A DNA stretch of 64,000 bases from contig NZ_RBCI01000003.1 in NCBI RefSeq assembly GCF_003628535.1, positions 496,001 through 560,000 of the forward strand, given 5' to 3'. The notes under the pieces are model-generated. The model worked only from the letters and a program-made list of their open reading frames with translations. It ran no database searches and was not told the origin of the DNA. Shown here in pieces: positions 36,729-45,803 of this stretch. How positions within the stretch are numbered: position 1 is the first letter of the stretch; each line of letters starts with the position of its first letter. A program made the translations under genes and the position numbers. This DNA comes from Flavisolibacter nicotianae. GTDB lineage: Bacteria > Bacteroidota > Bacteroidia > Chitinophagales > Chitinophagaceae.

Positions 36729-36860
36729 ACGTCACCTTGTTGGAAAAATACCGGTCTTGAATCGCTTAAAATTAACGACAACTGCCGAAGCGCTCCCCGT
36801 GTAGTTGAAAAAGGCGAATTGGTGCATTTTATATGCCATTATTTTACTCGTGGCGACTCC

Positions 36861-36891
36861 TTTTGTTAACACCGCATTTGCTGTAACTTTC
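36861..36891 (+). promoter_or_regulatory. Candidate promoter of the CoA-transferase gene
   Basis: TTTTG (36861-36865), 18 bases, TAACTTTC (36884-36891; one mismatch). The transcript would have a leader of about 90 bases. Confidence 0.4.
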
Positions 36892-36990
36892 TCTCTGATT
36901 TTGTTGCCGGCAGTAACTGATCTATCTCATTTTTTCAAACGATGACAGTCACGCACCGGGCGGTTTCATTTGCTTCTCTTTGCAAGACAT

Positions 36991-38277
36991 ATGAAAATTC
37001 CTGTTGTTTATAAATCTGCTGAAGAAGCCCTGGCCGTGATCCAATCCGGCAACCGCGTGTTTGTGCAGGGAAGTGCACAAACCCCTACCTGTTTATTGCG
37101 TGAACTGGCCAAACAGGCACCCCGGCTGAACGGTGTTGAACTGGTCTTTATCACGGTGTACGGCGACATTCATGTTGATAAGCCGGAACTGGCAAAGAGT
37201 TTTAAGATCAATTCGCTGTTTGTATCGGCCTCCGTCCGCGATGATGTAAGAGAAGGCCGCGCCGACTACGTGCCCGTTTTCCTGAGCGAGATCCCCAACC
37301 TGTTTATGCAGGGCATCCTGCCCATCGATGTGGCCCTCGTGCAGGTGTCGCCTCCCGACCAGCACGGCTACTGCTCACTGGGCGTTTCGGTTGACGTTGC
37401 CCGGTCGGCCGTCAACACCGCCAAATACGTCATCGCACAGGTCAATCCCAATGTGCCACGCACCCATGGCGACGGCTTGATTCATTCCAGCCGGTTTTAT
37501 GCCATGGTAGAATGCAACGAGCCGTTGTACGAAGCCCGCTTTGCGGAAAAGGTAGGACCGGAGGAAATGCGGATCGGCGAATTTGTGGCCAACCTGATCG
37601 AAGACCGCAGTACCCTGCAAATGGGAATCGGGTCAATCCCCGATGCGGTGCTGAAATTATTGGCCAACCACAAAGACCTGGGCATGCATACCGAAATGTG
37701 CAGCGATGGAATTGTGGATCTTGTTGAACGAGATATCATCAATAACAAGTACAAGAAAATACATCCCAACAAAGGTGTGGTCGGCTTTGCACTCGGCACC
37801 AGGCGCCTCTACGATTATGTGAACGACAACCCGGCCTTCCAGTTTTTGGACATTGACTATGTCAACGATCCGCACATCATCCGCCGTAATAACAGGATGG
37901 TTGCCATCAACAGTGCCATCGAGATCGACATCACCGGCCAGGTTTGTTCCGATTCGATCGGGACCTACCAGTATTCCGGCGTAGGCGGACAAATGGATTT
38001 TATGCGGGGGGCAGCACTGAGCGAAGGCGGAAAGCCAATCATTGCTATGCCCTCCCGCACAGCCAAAGGTGTTCCCCGTATTGTGCCGTTTCTAAAGCAA
38101 GGAGCCGGCGTCGTCACGACACGGGCACACGTGCATTATGTTGTGACGGAATATGGCATTGCCTACCTCTACGGAAAGAATTTGCGCCAGCGGGCCAAGG
38201 CGCTGATCGGCATCTCGCACCCCGACGACCGTGAAGGTCTGGAGAAGGCTTGCTTCGAACGGTTCAAGGTCTTTTAA
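36991..38277 (+). CDS. Acetyl-CoA hydrolase / 4-hydroxybutyrate CoA-transferase family protein
   Basis: 428 residues from MKIPVVYKSAEEALAVI; the in-frame ATG at 36970 adds 7 residues. CoA-binding motif MGIGSIPDAVLKLL (about 209-222), catalytic Glu region MHTEMCSDGIVDL, and C-terminal YSGVGGQMDFMRGA and VVTEYGIAYLYGKN are those of the acetyl-CoA hydrolase/transferase family. The enzyme swaps CoA between acetyl-CoA and a short acid, or hydrolyses it; which acid cannot be told. A 23-bp hairpin follows the stop. Confidence 0.9.
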   Translation: MKIPVVYKSAEEALAVIQSGNRVFVQGSAQTPTCLLRELAKQAPRLNGVELVFITVYGDIHVDKPELAKSFKINSLFVSASVRDDVREGRADYVPVFLSEIPNLFMQGILPIDVALVQVSPPDQHGYCSLGVSVDVARSAVNTAKYVIAQVNPNVPRTHGDGLIHSSRFYAMVECNEPLYEARFAEKVGPEEMRIGEFVANLIEDRSTLQMGIGSIPDAVLKLLANHKDLGMHTEMCSDGIVDLVERDIINNKYKKIHPNKGVVGFALGTRRLYDYVNDNPAFQFLDIDYVNDPHIIRRNNRMVAINSAIEIDITGQVCSDSIGTYQYSGVGGQMDFMRGAALSEGGKPIIAMPSRTAKGVPRIVPFLKQGAGVVTTRAHVHYVVTEYGIAYLYGKNLRQRAKALIGISHPDDREGLEKACFERFKVF

Positions 38278-38283
38278 AAGAAA

Positions 38284-38348
38284 AAGTCAAAATTCAAAAG
38301 TCAAAGGCGTAGAACAAATCACCAACTTTGACTTTTGAATTTTGACTT
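38284..38348. repeat. 23-bp perfect inverted repeat after the CoA-transferase gene
   Basis: The left arm (38284-38306) is built of GTCAAAA, TTCAAAA and GTCAAAG words; the right arm (38326-38348) is its exact complement; 19-base loop. It lies between convergent genes, 7 bp after the CoA-transferase stop. Confidence 0.8.
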
Positions 38349-38389
38349 CTTACTAAAAGCGTATAGCCGAAAACGTAAATCGTTTTCCT

Positions 38390-40984
38390 TTAATCCACCT
38401 CACCCGCCAGGTCAACATCGTCGTCTTCCACTTTGGGCTTCGGCTTGCCTTTTTCTTTTTCGGCTTTTTTCTTCAGCCAGTCACGGTCCTTTTGCAGACC
38501 CTGCACATCGTCCAGCTTGGCAATGTAAAGACTGCGGCCGTGCGTCCCCAAAACAATTTCGTTCTCTCTTTCCTGTATGGCAATATCGTGCACCGGCACG
38601 GCTTTCGGCAGGCCGCCGTTCCAGAGCATAAAGGTTTGACCGCGGTTGAAGCTCACATACAAGCCGCCATCGGTTCCTACATACAAAATGTTTTCATTTT
38701 TCGGATCTTCCCGCACAACGTTGATGGATTCCAGCGGGAGATCTTTTCCCAGCTGCGTCCAGGTTGATCCAAAGTCTTCGCTTACGTATAAGTAGGGCGC
38801 AAAGTCATCAAAGCGGTAGCCGTTCAGCGTGGCGTACACCCGCGGCTCTTTGTACCTGGACGCTACGAGACGGCTGATCCAAAGACCAGCGGACAAGGGC
38901 GCATCGGCCACTTTCGACGTTTTGTTGTTGACGAGCGTCCAGGAATAACCACCATCTTTTGACACCTGGATATTGCCGTCATCCGTGCCGGCGTAAAGCA
39001 GCCCAAAACGAAGGGGTGATTCTGAAATTGTGGTAATAGTGCCGTAAGGAACATTGCCGCCCCTGTCGCCTCTGGTCAGATCGGCCATGGCAAACATGGT
39101 ATCGGCTTTGTTCATCGAGCGGAAAAATTTGTTGCCGCCGAAATAAACGATGTCCTGGTTGTGCGGGCTAAGCAAAACAGGTGTTTGCCAGTTGAAGCGA
39201 TAGGGTTTTTCGCCCATGCTGTGTAGCGGCGTGATCCGCCTGGCCGAGCCCCTTGGCTGCATCCTGTTGAGACGGGCATAATTGCCAAACTGCGAGCCGG
39301 TGTAGGTGGTTGCGTTGTCTCTTGTGTCGACCTGCACCTGCATGCCATCGCCACCCATGATGTGCTTGAACGAATAATCACCGCTTGATTGCCAACCCGG
39401 ACTTTCCCTGTTGGTCGAGGGGCCGTACCAAACGCCGTTGTCCTGCAAGCCGCCATACACATTGTAGGGCTTTGCATTGTCGGCAACAACGGAATAGAAC
39501 TGGCCGACCGCAGGCGAGTTGGCAATGAACCAATGCTCCCCGTTGTCGTAGGTGATGTTAACGCCGCCGTCATTCCCGTTGATCAGGTGGGAGTCGCGGG
39601 CCGGGTCGATCCATAGCGCATGGTGATCGGAGTGCACGTTGGATTTGTCCATGTTCTTCCATGTCTTGCCGCCATCCGAGGACACGGCGGCTGCGATGCC
39701 CAGCGTAAAAATCTTGTCGGCGTTCGTTGGCGAAACATAGACCTTCGAAAAATAATAACCGTAAGAGACGTTGTTGGGCAGCTCTTTTTCGTGCGTTTTT
39801 TTCCATGTCTGGCCGCCGTTGTCGCTGCGGTAGACTTCCATGCCCACCGGCGTTCCTTCAAAGCCCGTGTTGATGTAGAGATAATCGTACAGGGCTGTTG
39901 CTTTGAGCTGACCCGTACCAATCTGCTCTTTCAATTGCTTGGCGGAATATTTTCCGAGCAGGCGATACCGCTTTAAAAGCGTGTCGATCTTTCGCTCATC
40001 CAGGCGGGCAAATTGCTCTTTGGTCAGGTTTTTCAGGTCGGCCAGGGCATACACCAGCGTGTCTTTCCTGGCCGTGTCGGGCCGGTCTTTCTGGTTGTCG
40101 ACGATGGCATAAACGGTTTGTGGTTGCGACGGGGCAACGGCAATGCCAATTCTTCCCAGCAAGTTGTTTTGCGGAAACCCGGAACCTGTTTTTGTGACGG
40201 AGGCCCAGGTATTGCCACCATCGGTGCTTTTGTAGATGCCGGTTGTGCTGCCGGCCGCTACAAAGTCCCAGGCACGGCGGGTGCGGTACCACATTGCAGC
40301 ATAGACTTCGTTAGGATTTTGCGGGTTGATATCGAGGTCGACGGCACCGGTATTGTCGTCCACGTACAGGGTTTTCTTCCATGTTTGCCCGCCGTCGGTG
40401 GTTTTGTAAACACCGCGTTCCGTGTTGGGAGAATAGAGATGTCCCAACACAGCAACCCAGGCTACGTTGTTGTCCGTTGGATGCAACTGGATTTTTCCGA
40501 TGTGGTGCGAATCGGGGAGTCCGGCCCATGTCCAGGTTTTGCCCTTATCGGTGCTTTTATAAACACCCATGCCGGCATAGGAAGAACGGCTGCTGTTCAC
40601 TTCGCCGGTTCCCACCCAGATGGTGCCCGTTTTCCAGTTCACGGCAATGTCGCCGATGACCTGGGTTTCTGTGCTGTCAAAAACGGGAGTAAAGGATTGC
40701 CCGTTGTTGTGTGTATACCAAACACCGCCGGAAGCGTAGCCGACATAAAATTCAGTTGGGTCGGTAGGGTTGGCGTCAATATCCACCACACGGCCGCTCA
40801 TCACGGTCGGGCCAATGCTGCGAAAGGCAATGCTGTTCAGCAGCGAGCCCTTTTCGAGGACAGCCCGCTGCTGTGCCAGTTTCTGGCGTTCTGTTGCCGG
40901 TGTGGCTTTGCCCTGCGCATTTGACAAAATACTAACGGATAGAAAAAGGGAGAGTAGGGTGCAAATTTTTACTTTTGATTGCAT
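38390..40984 (-). CDS. Exported BNR/Asp-box beta-propeller protein
   Basis: 864 residues with signal peptide (MQSKVKICTLLSLFLSVSIL ..., cleavage near residue 23). At least eight Asp-box turns: STDKGKTW, TTDGGQTW, STDGGNTW, SDNGGQTW, SSDGGKTW, SKDGGYSW, SEDFGSTW and a degenerate SFNRGQTF. They indicate one or two large beta-propellers of the VPS10/sialidase type. The charged C-terminus (KKKAEKEKGKPKPKVEDDD) follows the propeller. Such proteins are often called glycosyl hydrolases by similarity, but no catalytic residues are evident. Convergent with the CoA-transferase gene. Confidence 0.85.
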   Translation of the reverse strand: MQSKVKICTLLSLFLSVSILSNAQGKATPATERQKLAQQRAVLEKGSLLNSIAFRSIGPTVMSGRVVDIDANPTDPTEFYVGYASGGVWYTHNNGQSFTPVFDSTETQVIGDIAVNWKTGTIWVGTGEVNSSRSSYAGMGVYKSTDKGKTWTWAGLPDSHHIGKIQLHPTDNNVAWVAVLGHLYSPNTERGVYKTTDGGQTWKKTLYVDDNTGAVDLDINPQNPNEVYAAMWYRTRRAWDFVAAGSTTGIYKSTDGGNTWASVTKTGSGFPQNNLLGRIGIAVAPSQPQTVYAIVDNQKDRPDTARKDTLVYALADLKNLTKEQFARLDERKIDTLLKRYRLLGKYSAKQLKEQIGTGQLKATALYDYLYINTGFEGTPVGMEVYRSDNGGQTWKKTHEKELPNNVSYGYYFSKVYVSPTNADKIFTLGIAAAVSSDGGKTWKNMDKSNVHSDHHALWIDPARDSHLINGNDGGVNITYDNGEHWFIANSPAVGQFYSVVADNAKPYNVYGGLQDNGVWYGPSTNRESPGWQSSGDYSFKHIMGGDGMQVQVDTRDNATTYTGSQFGNYARLNRMQPRGSARRITPLHSMGEKPYRFNWQTPVLLSPHNQDIVYFGGNKFFRSMNKADTMFAMADLTRGDRGGNVPYGTITTISESPLRFGLLYAGTDDGNIQVSKDGGYSWTLVNNKTSKVADAPLSAGLWISRLVASRYKEPRVYATLNGYRFDDFAPYLYVSEDFGSTWTQLGKDLPLESINVVREDPKNENILYVGTDGGLYVSFNRGQTFMLWNGGLPKAVPVHDIAIQERENEIVLGTHGRSLYIAKLDDVQGLQKDRDWLKKKAEKEKGKPKPKVEDDDVDLAGEVD

Positions 40985-41033
40985 AAAAGCAGTCTTTTTT
41001 CGTTTAAAGGGGAAGGGTCAAACTTACTAAACT

Positions 41034-41732
41034 ATGCGTTACCTGTTTTCAATTCTGTTGTTCTGCTCATTGGGTGCCAGTGCGCAATGGAAAAACTTTC
41101 TGATCGGTGTCAAAGGTGATACCCTGAACCGCGTGGACTTACAAGGCCGGAAACAAGGTCCCTGGGTGGTGCAGGTGCCCGAGGTGCGTGGCGAAAGCGG
41201 TTATGAGGAAGACGGTTATTTTGTCAACGACAAAAAAGAAGGCCGATGGGTTCGTTATTCGTTGCAGGGCGACAAACTGGCCGTGGAAAACTACCGGTGG
41301 GGGCAGAAAGATGGTCGCTGCCAGTACTACAACAACATGGAAGACCTGATACGAGAAGAAAGCTGGCGAGCCATTGACCCGAAAAATCCCTATGACACCA
41401 TACCTGTGACCGACCCGACCAACCCGAATAAAATCATTCGCTTCGAAGTGGTGAAAGTGGAAAGTCCTTCTGTAAAACACGGCTTCTGGCGCTACTACGA
41501 TCCCAATACCGGCCGTGTGGAAAAGACGGAACAGTGGGTGCTGGATAAGCTGAAAATAAAAGACGACGAAGAAACAACCGCTGTTGCAGCGGCCGAGGGC
41601 AGCGACCCGGCAACAGCAAAAAAAGCTGCCGAGAAAAAGCAGGTTGCCAAACCCAAAGAGGTTGTTGAGTTCGAAAAAAAGAATTCCGGCAAGAAAAAGG
41701 TCAAATTCCGGGATGGCAGCACCGGTGGGTAA
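41034..41732 (+). CDS. Exported MORN-repeat-like protein
   Basis: 232 residues. Signal peptide MRYLFSILLFCSLGASA. Several short units of the kind DLQGRKQGPWVVQ, VNDKKEGRWVRYS, YRWGQKDGRCQYYNN and SVKHGFWRYYDPNTG, similar to MORN or toxin-antidote repeats of exported Bacteroidota proteins. A Lys/Ala-rich, probably disordered tail begins near 175. No enzyme motif. It is divergent from the BNR gene (50 bp between starts), so the two may share a control region. Confidence 0.75.
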   Translation: MRYLFSILLFCSLGASAQWKNFLIGVKGDTLNRVDLQGRKQGPWVVQVPEVRGESGYEEDGYFVNDKKEGRWVRYSLQGDKLAVENYRWGQKDGRCQYYNNMEDLIREESWRAIDPKNPYDTIPVTDPTNPNKIIRFEVVKVESPSVKHGFWRYYDPNTGRVEKTEQWVLDKLKIKDDEETTAVAAAEGSDPATAKKAAEKKQVAKPKEVVEFEKKNSGKKKVKFRDGSTGG

Positions 41733-41757
41733 TGCAATTATTCGATCATACGATAAA

Positions 41758-41785
41758 GAAAGCCGCTGTTCGAACAGCGGCTTTC
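41758..41785. terminator. 28-bp palindromic bidirectional terminator
   Basis: GAAAGCCGCTGTTC and its exact complement with no spacer, followed by TTTT on the plus strand. It serves two convergent genes. Confidence 0.85.
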
Positions 41786-41788
41786 CTT

Positions 41789-42712
41789 TTACCCGGCCGC
41801 AATGATTTCTTTGACACCCTCTTTGTAGGGCGTGACGGTGAAATCAGGAAAACGGGTTTGAAATTTCGAACTGTCGAAATAGTAGTCCTGGTTGTTCTGG
41901 TACATCATTTCCACCATTTCTTTCATCAACGGGTTAAACAGTCCCAGTACGCGAAGCATCGGTGTTGAAACGGTCATTGCCTTGTTCTTTACGTGCATGT
42001 TTTCGGCAAACAGGTTGATCCAGTCTGTCCCGGTCAGTTTCTCCCCGCTCGTCGGCAGGTGCCAAACCTGGTTGTACGCATCGGGTGTATTGCCCAGGAG
42101 TGCTGTTGCCTTTGCGGCATCGGGTGTGTACGTGAACGAGTGGATGCGGGAACGGTTGCCCATCCACATGGCCGCCTTGCCTTTTTTCAACGGTTTGTAC
42201 ACGGTTTCCTGCAGCATGCTGGTGTTGATGCCGGGACCGTAAAAATCGGCTGCGCGGACGATCATTGCGGTGAGACCACCTTGTTTTACTTCGTCCAGGA
42301 GCAGTTGCGCAATGGCCGCCCTGACTTTTCCTTTTTTACTTGGCGGATTTACGGGTGAGGTTTCGGTTAAGCGCCCAACGCTTTTTTCATCGTAGAGGTA
42401 AATATTGTCGAAGAAGACCAGTTTTGCGCTGTGCTGCTTGCAGGCTTCAATGACGTTTCGCATGATCTGCGGCCATTGCTCCTGCCATACACGGAGCTTA
42501 TAGGGCAGACCGGCAACGAGGTAAACCACGCTGGCACCAGCCACAGCCCTGTTGACCGCCGTTGCATCCGTCAGGTCGGCGGCAACGGTTTCGTCGTCTT
42601 CAAAAACTTTTTGCGGCGTACGGCTTACAATGCGGATGTCGGGTGTGTAAGCTTTCAGGGCTTTGGCCAATTCGTTTCCGATGGCGCCGCCACCGCCCAG
42701 GATGACTTGCAT
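41789..42712 (-). CDS. NAD-dependent epimerase/dehydratase family protein
   Basis: 307 residues. Rossmann motif GGGGAIGNELAKAL at the N-terminus. DNIYLYDEKS around 101 holds the only Y-x-x-K-like pattern and is not a clear YxxxK pair, so this is likely an atypical extended SDR. VRAADFYGPGINT (about 152-164) and FTYTPDAAKATALL are typical of the group. Substrate unknown. Confidence 0.85.
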   Translation of the reverse strand: MQVILGGGGAIGNELAKALKAYTPDIRIVSRTPQKVFEDDETVAADLTDATAVNRAVAGASVVYLVAGLPYKLRVWQEQWPQIMRNVIEACKQHSAKLVFFDNIYLYDEKSVGRLTETSPVNPPSKKGKVRAAIAQLLLDEVKQGGLTAMIVRAADFYGPGINTSMLQETVYKPLKKGKAAMWMGNRSRIHSFTYTPDAAKATALLGNTPDAYNQVWHLPTSGEKLTGTDWINLFAENMHVKNKAMTVSTPMLRVLGLFNPLMKEMVEMMYQNNQDYYFDSSKFQTRFPDFTVTPYKEGVKEIIAAG

Positions 42713-43077
42713 AAAAAAAGGTTTTGGTGATTTCGTTCAGCACAAAGGTGCGGTTGAAATCAATAGGGGAGAACTGGAACTGGTCGTATACGGAATTTGC
42801 AAACACGAATAGCCGTTTATACGGGGCACTAGTTGTAACCGTAAAGGATTTCAGCACCGGCATTTTTGGCGGGCCGCATGGCATGTTTCAGTGATAGATT
42901 CTTTGATGCATGGTCCACGATAGCCGCCGGTCTGTCTTTACGATCCTGCTCACTTCATAAGGGAAGTTGGCCAAAGGGGCCAACAGAAAGTGGCAGCCAG
43001 TTCATACGGGTTGTTTTTAGTGGCAGAATGATTGCGCATTTTTCTTTAAATTAAACAACGATTCGAAAATCATTGCT
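42713..43077. other. Non-coding gap between divergent genes
   Basis: About 365 bp. No gene is convincing. It holds a small hairpin GTTGGCC / GGCCAAC (42966-42984) without a T-run. A CACCTTTG box on the minus strand (42741-42748) may serve the epimerase gene. I see no clean promoter for the esterase gene. Confidence 0.5.
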
Positions 43078-44589
43078 ATGAGAAAATTCGTCCTGCTTGT
43101 TCTTGTCGCCCTGCTAACCTTTTCTTCCAAGGCGCAACTCGACAACAAAATCGTCATTGGAAAAATTGATAGTGTCTACTCGAACATTTTACATGAGCCG
43201 CGCAAAATCTGGATCTACACGCCTGATATGACTTCCGGGGATCGTGATCCCGGCAAGCGATACCCGGTGCTTTACCTGCTTGACGGCGATGCACATTTTC
43301 CTTCGGTGACCGGTTTGGTGCAACAGTTAAGCCAGTCAAACGGCAACACCGTGTTGCCGGAGATGATCATCGTTGGCATTCCAAATACCGACAGGACAAG
43401 GGATCTGACACCAACGCATGTAACCAGTGATCCGCCAATGTTGGACAGCGTTTTCTCCAAATCATCCGGCGGTGGCGAAAACTTTCTGGCCTTTATTGAA
43501 AAAGAACTGATGCCGCATGTTGAAACGCTTTACCCGGCTGCACCATACAAGGTGTTGGTGGGGCATTCTTTTGGCGGATTAACGGTGATGAATGCGTTGG
43601 CCAACCATGCGAATTTGTTCAATGCCTATGTGGCCATTGACCCAAGTATGTGGTATGATCGCGAACGCTTCCTTTCTGCGGTTGAAAAGAAATTGACAGA
43701 AAAAAATTACCAAGGCATCCGGCTGTATGTTGGCATCGCCAATACCATGCCCGAGGGCATGACCCTGGCGCAACTGAAAAAAGATACGACCTCGGATACA
43801 AGGCATATCCGTTCCATCTTTGCGCTTGATAAATTCATCAGGACAAATGTGCAGAATGGGTTGACGTATACGAGCCGTTACTACAAAGAGGATAGCCACG
43901 GTTCCGTGCCTCTCGCAAGTGAATATGATGGCTTGCGGTTTATTTTTGATTACTACCGGATGAACCTGACAGCCAAAGATTTTTCCGATTCGACGGATGC
44001 CTTCGTAAAGAAGTTAAAAAATCACTACGAATGGGTCTCGAAAAAAATGGGGTATAAAGTTTCGCCGCCCGAGCTGCTGATTAATGCAATGGGTTATGAT
44101 GCGATGAGTAAACAACAATACAAAAAAGCTGCTGCGGTCTTCCAGATGAACATTGAAAACTATCCCAACAGCAACAATGTTTATGACTCCTACGGCGACC
44201 TGCTTGCCGCGCAAAAAGATACGCTTCGTGCCATTGCCAGTTACCAAAAAGCGTTGACGATAAAGGACTATGCCTACACCCGGCAAAAATTAAATGTTCT
44301 TGAAGGCAAAGAAGGGTTTAAACTGAGCGCAAGGGAGTTGCAGAAATATGCAGGCGTGTTCAATATGGATAGCGTCGCGGTTACCATTACGCTGCGGGTA
44401 AAAGAGGATGCTTTGTGGGCAGAGGTGCCGGGGGAAGGGCTCTTTCAATTAGTGCCCTTTTCGCGTGATACATTCACTGTTAAAAATATGAGTGGGTATG
44501 AGGTTCATTTTCATACGGACGGGGACAGTGTTCTTGGTTTTACGTCTGTTCAGCCAAATGGAACGTTTAAAGCACATGTAAAGAAATAA
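43078..44589 (+). CDS. Exported alpha/beta-hydrolase (esterase D-like) with TPR-like tail
   Basis: 503 residues; signal peptide MRKFVLLVLVALLTFSSKA. The putative esterase domain (about 22-310) has RYPVLYLLDGD and the nucleophile elbow VGHSFGG with Ser164; HGSVPL around 281 offers the catalytic His. Residues 340-400 read as TPR-like helices (ENYPNSNNVYDSYGDLLAAQ), followed by a small beta domain to the end. Enzymes of this kind hydrolyse siderophore, acyl or aromatic esters; the substrate is unknown. No operon partners. Confidence 0.85.
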   Translation: MRKFVLLVLVALLTFSSKAQLDNKIVIGKIDSVYSNILHEPRKIWIYTPDMTSGDRDPGKRYPVLYLLDGDAHFPSVTGLVQQLSQSNGNTVLPEMIIVGIPNTDRTRDLTPTHVTSDPPMLDSVFSKSSGGGENFLAFIEKELMPHVETLYPAAPYKVLVGHSFGGLTVMNALANHANLFNAYVAIDPSMWYDRERFLSAVEKKLTEKNYQGIRLYVGIANTMPEGMTLAQLKKDTTSDTRHIRSIFALDKFIRTNVQNGLTYTSRYYKEDSHGSVPLASEYDGLRFIFDYYRMNLTAKDFSDSTDAFVKKLKNHYEWVSKKMGYKVSPPELLINAMGYDAMSKQQYKKAAAVFQMNIENYPNSNNVYDSYGDLLAAQKDTLRAIASYQKALTIKDYAYTRQKLNVLEGKEGFKLSARELQKYAGVFNMDSVAVTITLRVKEDALWAEVPGEGLFQLVPFSRDTFTVKNMSGYEVHFHTDGDSVLGFTSVQPNGTFKAHVKK

Positions 44590-44693
44590 AGCAGCTTTGT
44601 TCTGTCGTAAGCGGTGCCGTTTGAAATTGGCGATCCCTGTTCAAACCTTTTCCAACGCCACTACTTTCGGTTGGCATAACCGGGCAAAAAACA

Positions 44694-44725
44694 TTTGTTT
44701 CCTTTTTCATCCCCCCTTATTTTTG
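44694..44725 (+). promoter_or_regulatory. Histidine operon promoter
   Basis: TTTG (44694-44697), 20 bases, TATTTTTG (44718-44725), a perfect -7 box. The leader-peptide ATG is 8 bases later, so the transcript is expected to begin at or next to the start codon. Confidence 0.8.
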
Positions 44726-44732
44726 CGGCTCA

Positions 44733-44780
44733 ATGAATAAAACTGTACATACTCATCATCATGCGTTGCCGGCCCGGTAA
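44733..44780 (+). CDS. hisL: Histidine operon leader peptide
   Basis: Fifteen residues: MNKTVHTHHHALPAR. Four of 15 are His, three of them consecutive. It is followed by mutually exclusive RNA hairpins ending in a U-run just before hisG. This is the classical his attenuation layout. The ATG is only 8 bases after the -7 box, so the peptide seems to be translated from a leaderless mRNA. Confidence 0.9.
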   Translation: MNKTVHTHHHALPAR

Positions 44781-44843
44781 GCTGTGATGTTTTATGTCAT
44801 AAATAAACCAAAGGCTTACCACGCGGTAGGCCTTTTAATTTTT
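44776..44843 (+). promoter_or_regulatory. His operon transcription attenuator
   Basis: Terminator: AAGGCTTACC (44811-44820) pairs with GGTAGGCCTT (44825-44834), one G-U pair, then TTAATTTTT. Antiterminator: GGTAAGC (44776-44782, overlapping the leader stop codon) can pair with GCTTACC (44814-44820), which uses up the left arm of the terminator. Ribosome stalling at the His codons would leave GGTAAGC free and allow read-through. Confidence 0.85.
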
Positions 44844-44847
44844 ACGT

Positions 44848-45702
44848 ATGAACCTGAAATTAGCGATTCAAAAATCCGGCAGGCTGCACGAGGACAGTAT
44901 CAAGCTGCTGAACGACTGTGGCATTGCCGTAAAAAGCGGCAACAACCAGCTACGGGCCGTGGCCGAAAACTTTCCCCTGGAAGTGTATTTTTTACGCGAT
45001 GACGATATCCCGCAGTACGTAGAAGACGGCGTGGCGCATATCGGGATTGTCGGCGAAAACGTGCTGTTTGAAAAGGACAAGGAAGCCGAGATCGTGGAGA
45101 TGCTGGGATTTGGCAAATGCAGGCTTTCTATCGCAGTGAAGAAAACGGATGCGTACAGTTCACCCTCTTTCCTGGAAGGGAAAAAAATCGCAACGAGCTA
45201 TCCCGTTTTAACCCAGCGCTTCCTCGATGACAACCATATCAAGGCCGAAATTCACGAGATCAGTGGTTCGGTGGAACTGGCACCGGGGATCGGCCTTGCC
45301 GATGCCGTGTGCGACCTGGTGAGCAGTGGGTCAACTTTGTTTATGAACGGGCTGCAGGAAGTACAATCCATCCTGAAAAGCCAAGCCGTTTTGGTACGCA
45401 ACAAAAGCCTGAACGACGAACAGCAGAAGATTCTGGACCAGCTGGTTTTTCGCATCCGAGCTGTTCGTAAAGCGAAAAACAACAAGTATGTTTTGCTAAA
45501 TGCCCCCAATAGTTCGCTGCAACAAATCATTGACCTTTTACCGGGAATGAAAAGTCCGACGGTGCTGCCGCTGGCAAACGGCGAGTGGAGTTCGGTGCAC
45601 AGCGTGTTGCCGGAAGACGAGTTCTGGGAAAAGATTGAAGCGTTGCGAAAGGCCGGGGCACAAGGCATCCTGGTCGTGCCGATCGAAAAAATGATTATAT
45701 AA
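44848..45702 (+). CDS. hisG: ATP phosphoribosyltransferase, long form
   Basis: First step of histidine synthesis (ATP + PRPP). 284 residues: the long HisG form with a C-terminal ACT-like regulatory domain (about 210-284), so no HisZ partner is needed and His feedback is expected. MNLKLAIQKSGRLHEDSIKL at the start; the PRPP loop is DLVSSGSTLFMNGL (about 156-169). The start codon lies 4 bases after the attenuator U-run. Confidence 0.97.
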   Translation: MNLKLAIQKSGRLHEDSIKLLNDCGIAVKSGNNQLRAVAENFPLEVYFLRDDDIPQYVEDGVAHIGIVGENVLFEKDKEAEIVEMLGFGKCRLSIAVKKTDAYSSPSFLEGKKIATSYPVLTQRFLDDNHIKAEIHEISGSVELAPGIGLADAVCDLVSSGSTLFMNGLQEVQSILKSQAVLVRNKSLNDEQQKILDQLVFRIRAVRKAKNNKYVLLNAPNSSLQQIIDLLPGMKSPTVLPLANGEWSSVHSVLPEDEFWEKIEALRKAGAQGILVVPIEKMII

Positions 45703-45748
45703 GGTTGCAAACCCGGAGGATTTGAAAACCTCCGGGGCTGCAAAACCG
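45703..45748 (+). repeat. Hairpin repeat in hisG-hisD junction
   Basis: CCCGGAGG (45712-45719), 9-base loop, CCTCCGGG (45729-45736), extended by TGCA and GGTT/AACC words on the outside. No T-run, so probably not a terminator; it may stabilise the hisG part of the mRNA. Confidence 0.65.
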
Positions 45749-45803
45749 GTGAACTAAAACAGAATAAGTGACAGCCCGATGGCTGTTCGTCAAAATAACA
45801 GAC

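Noticed and set aside
42866-43054. A 62-codon frame in the gap before the esterase gene
   Set aside because: No start context, no homology pattern, and it contains a non-coding hairpin.
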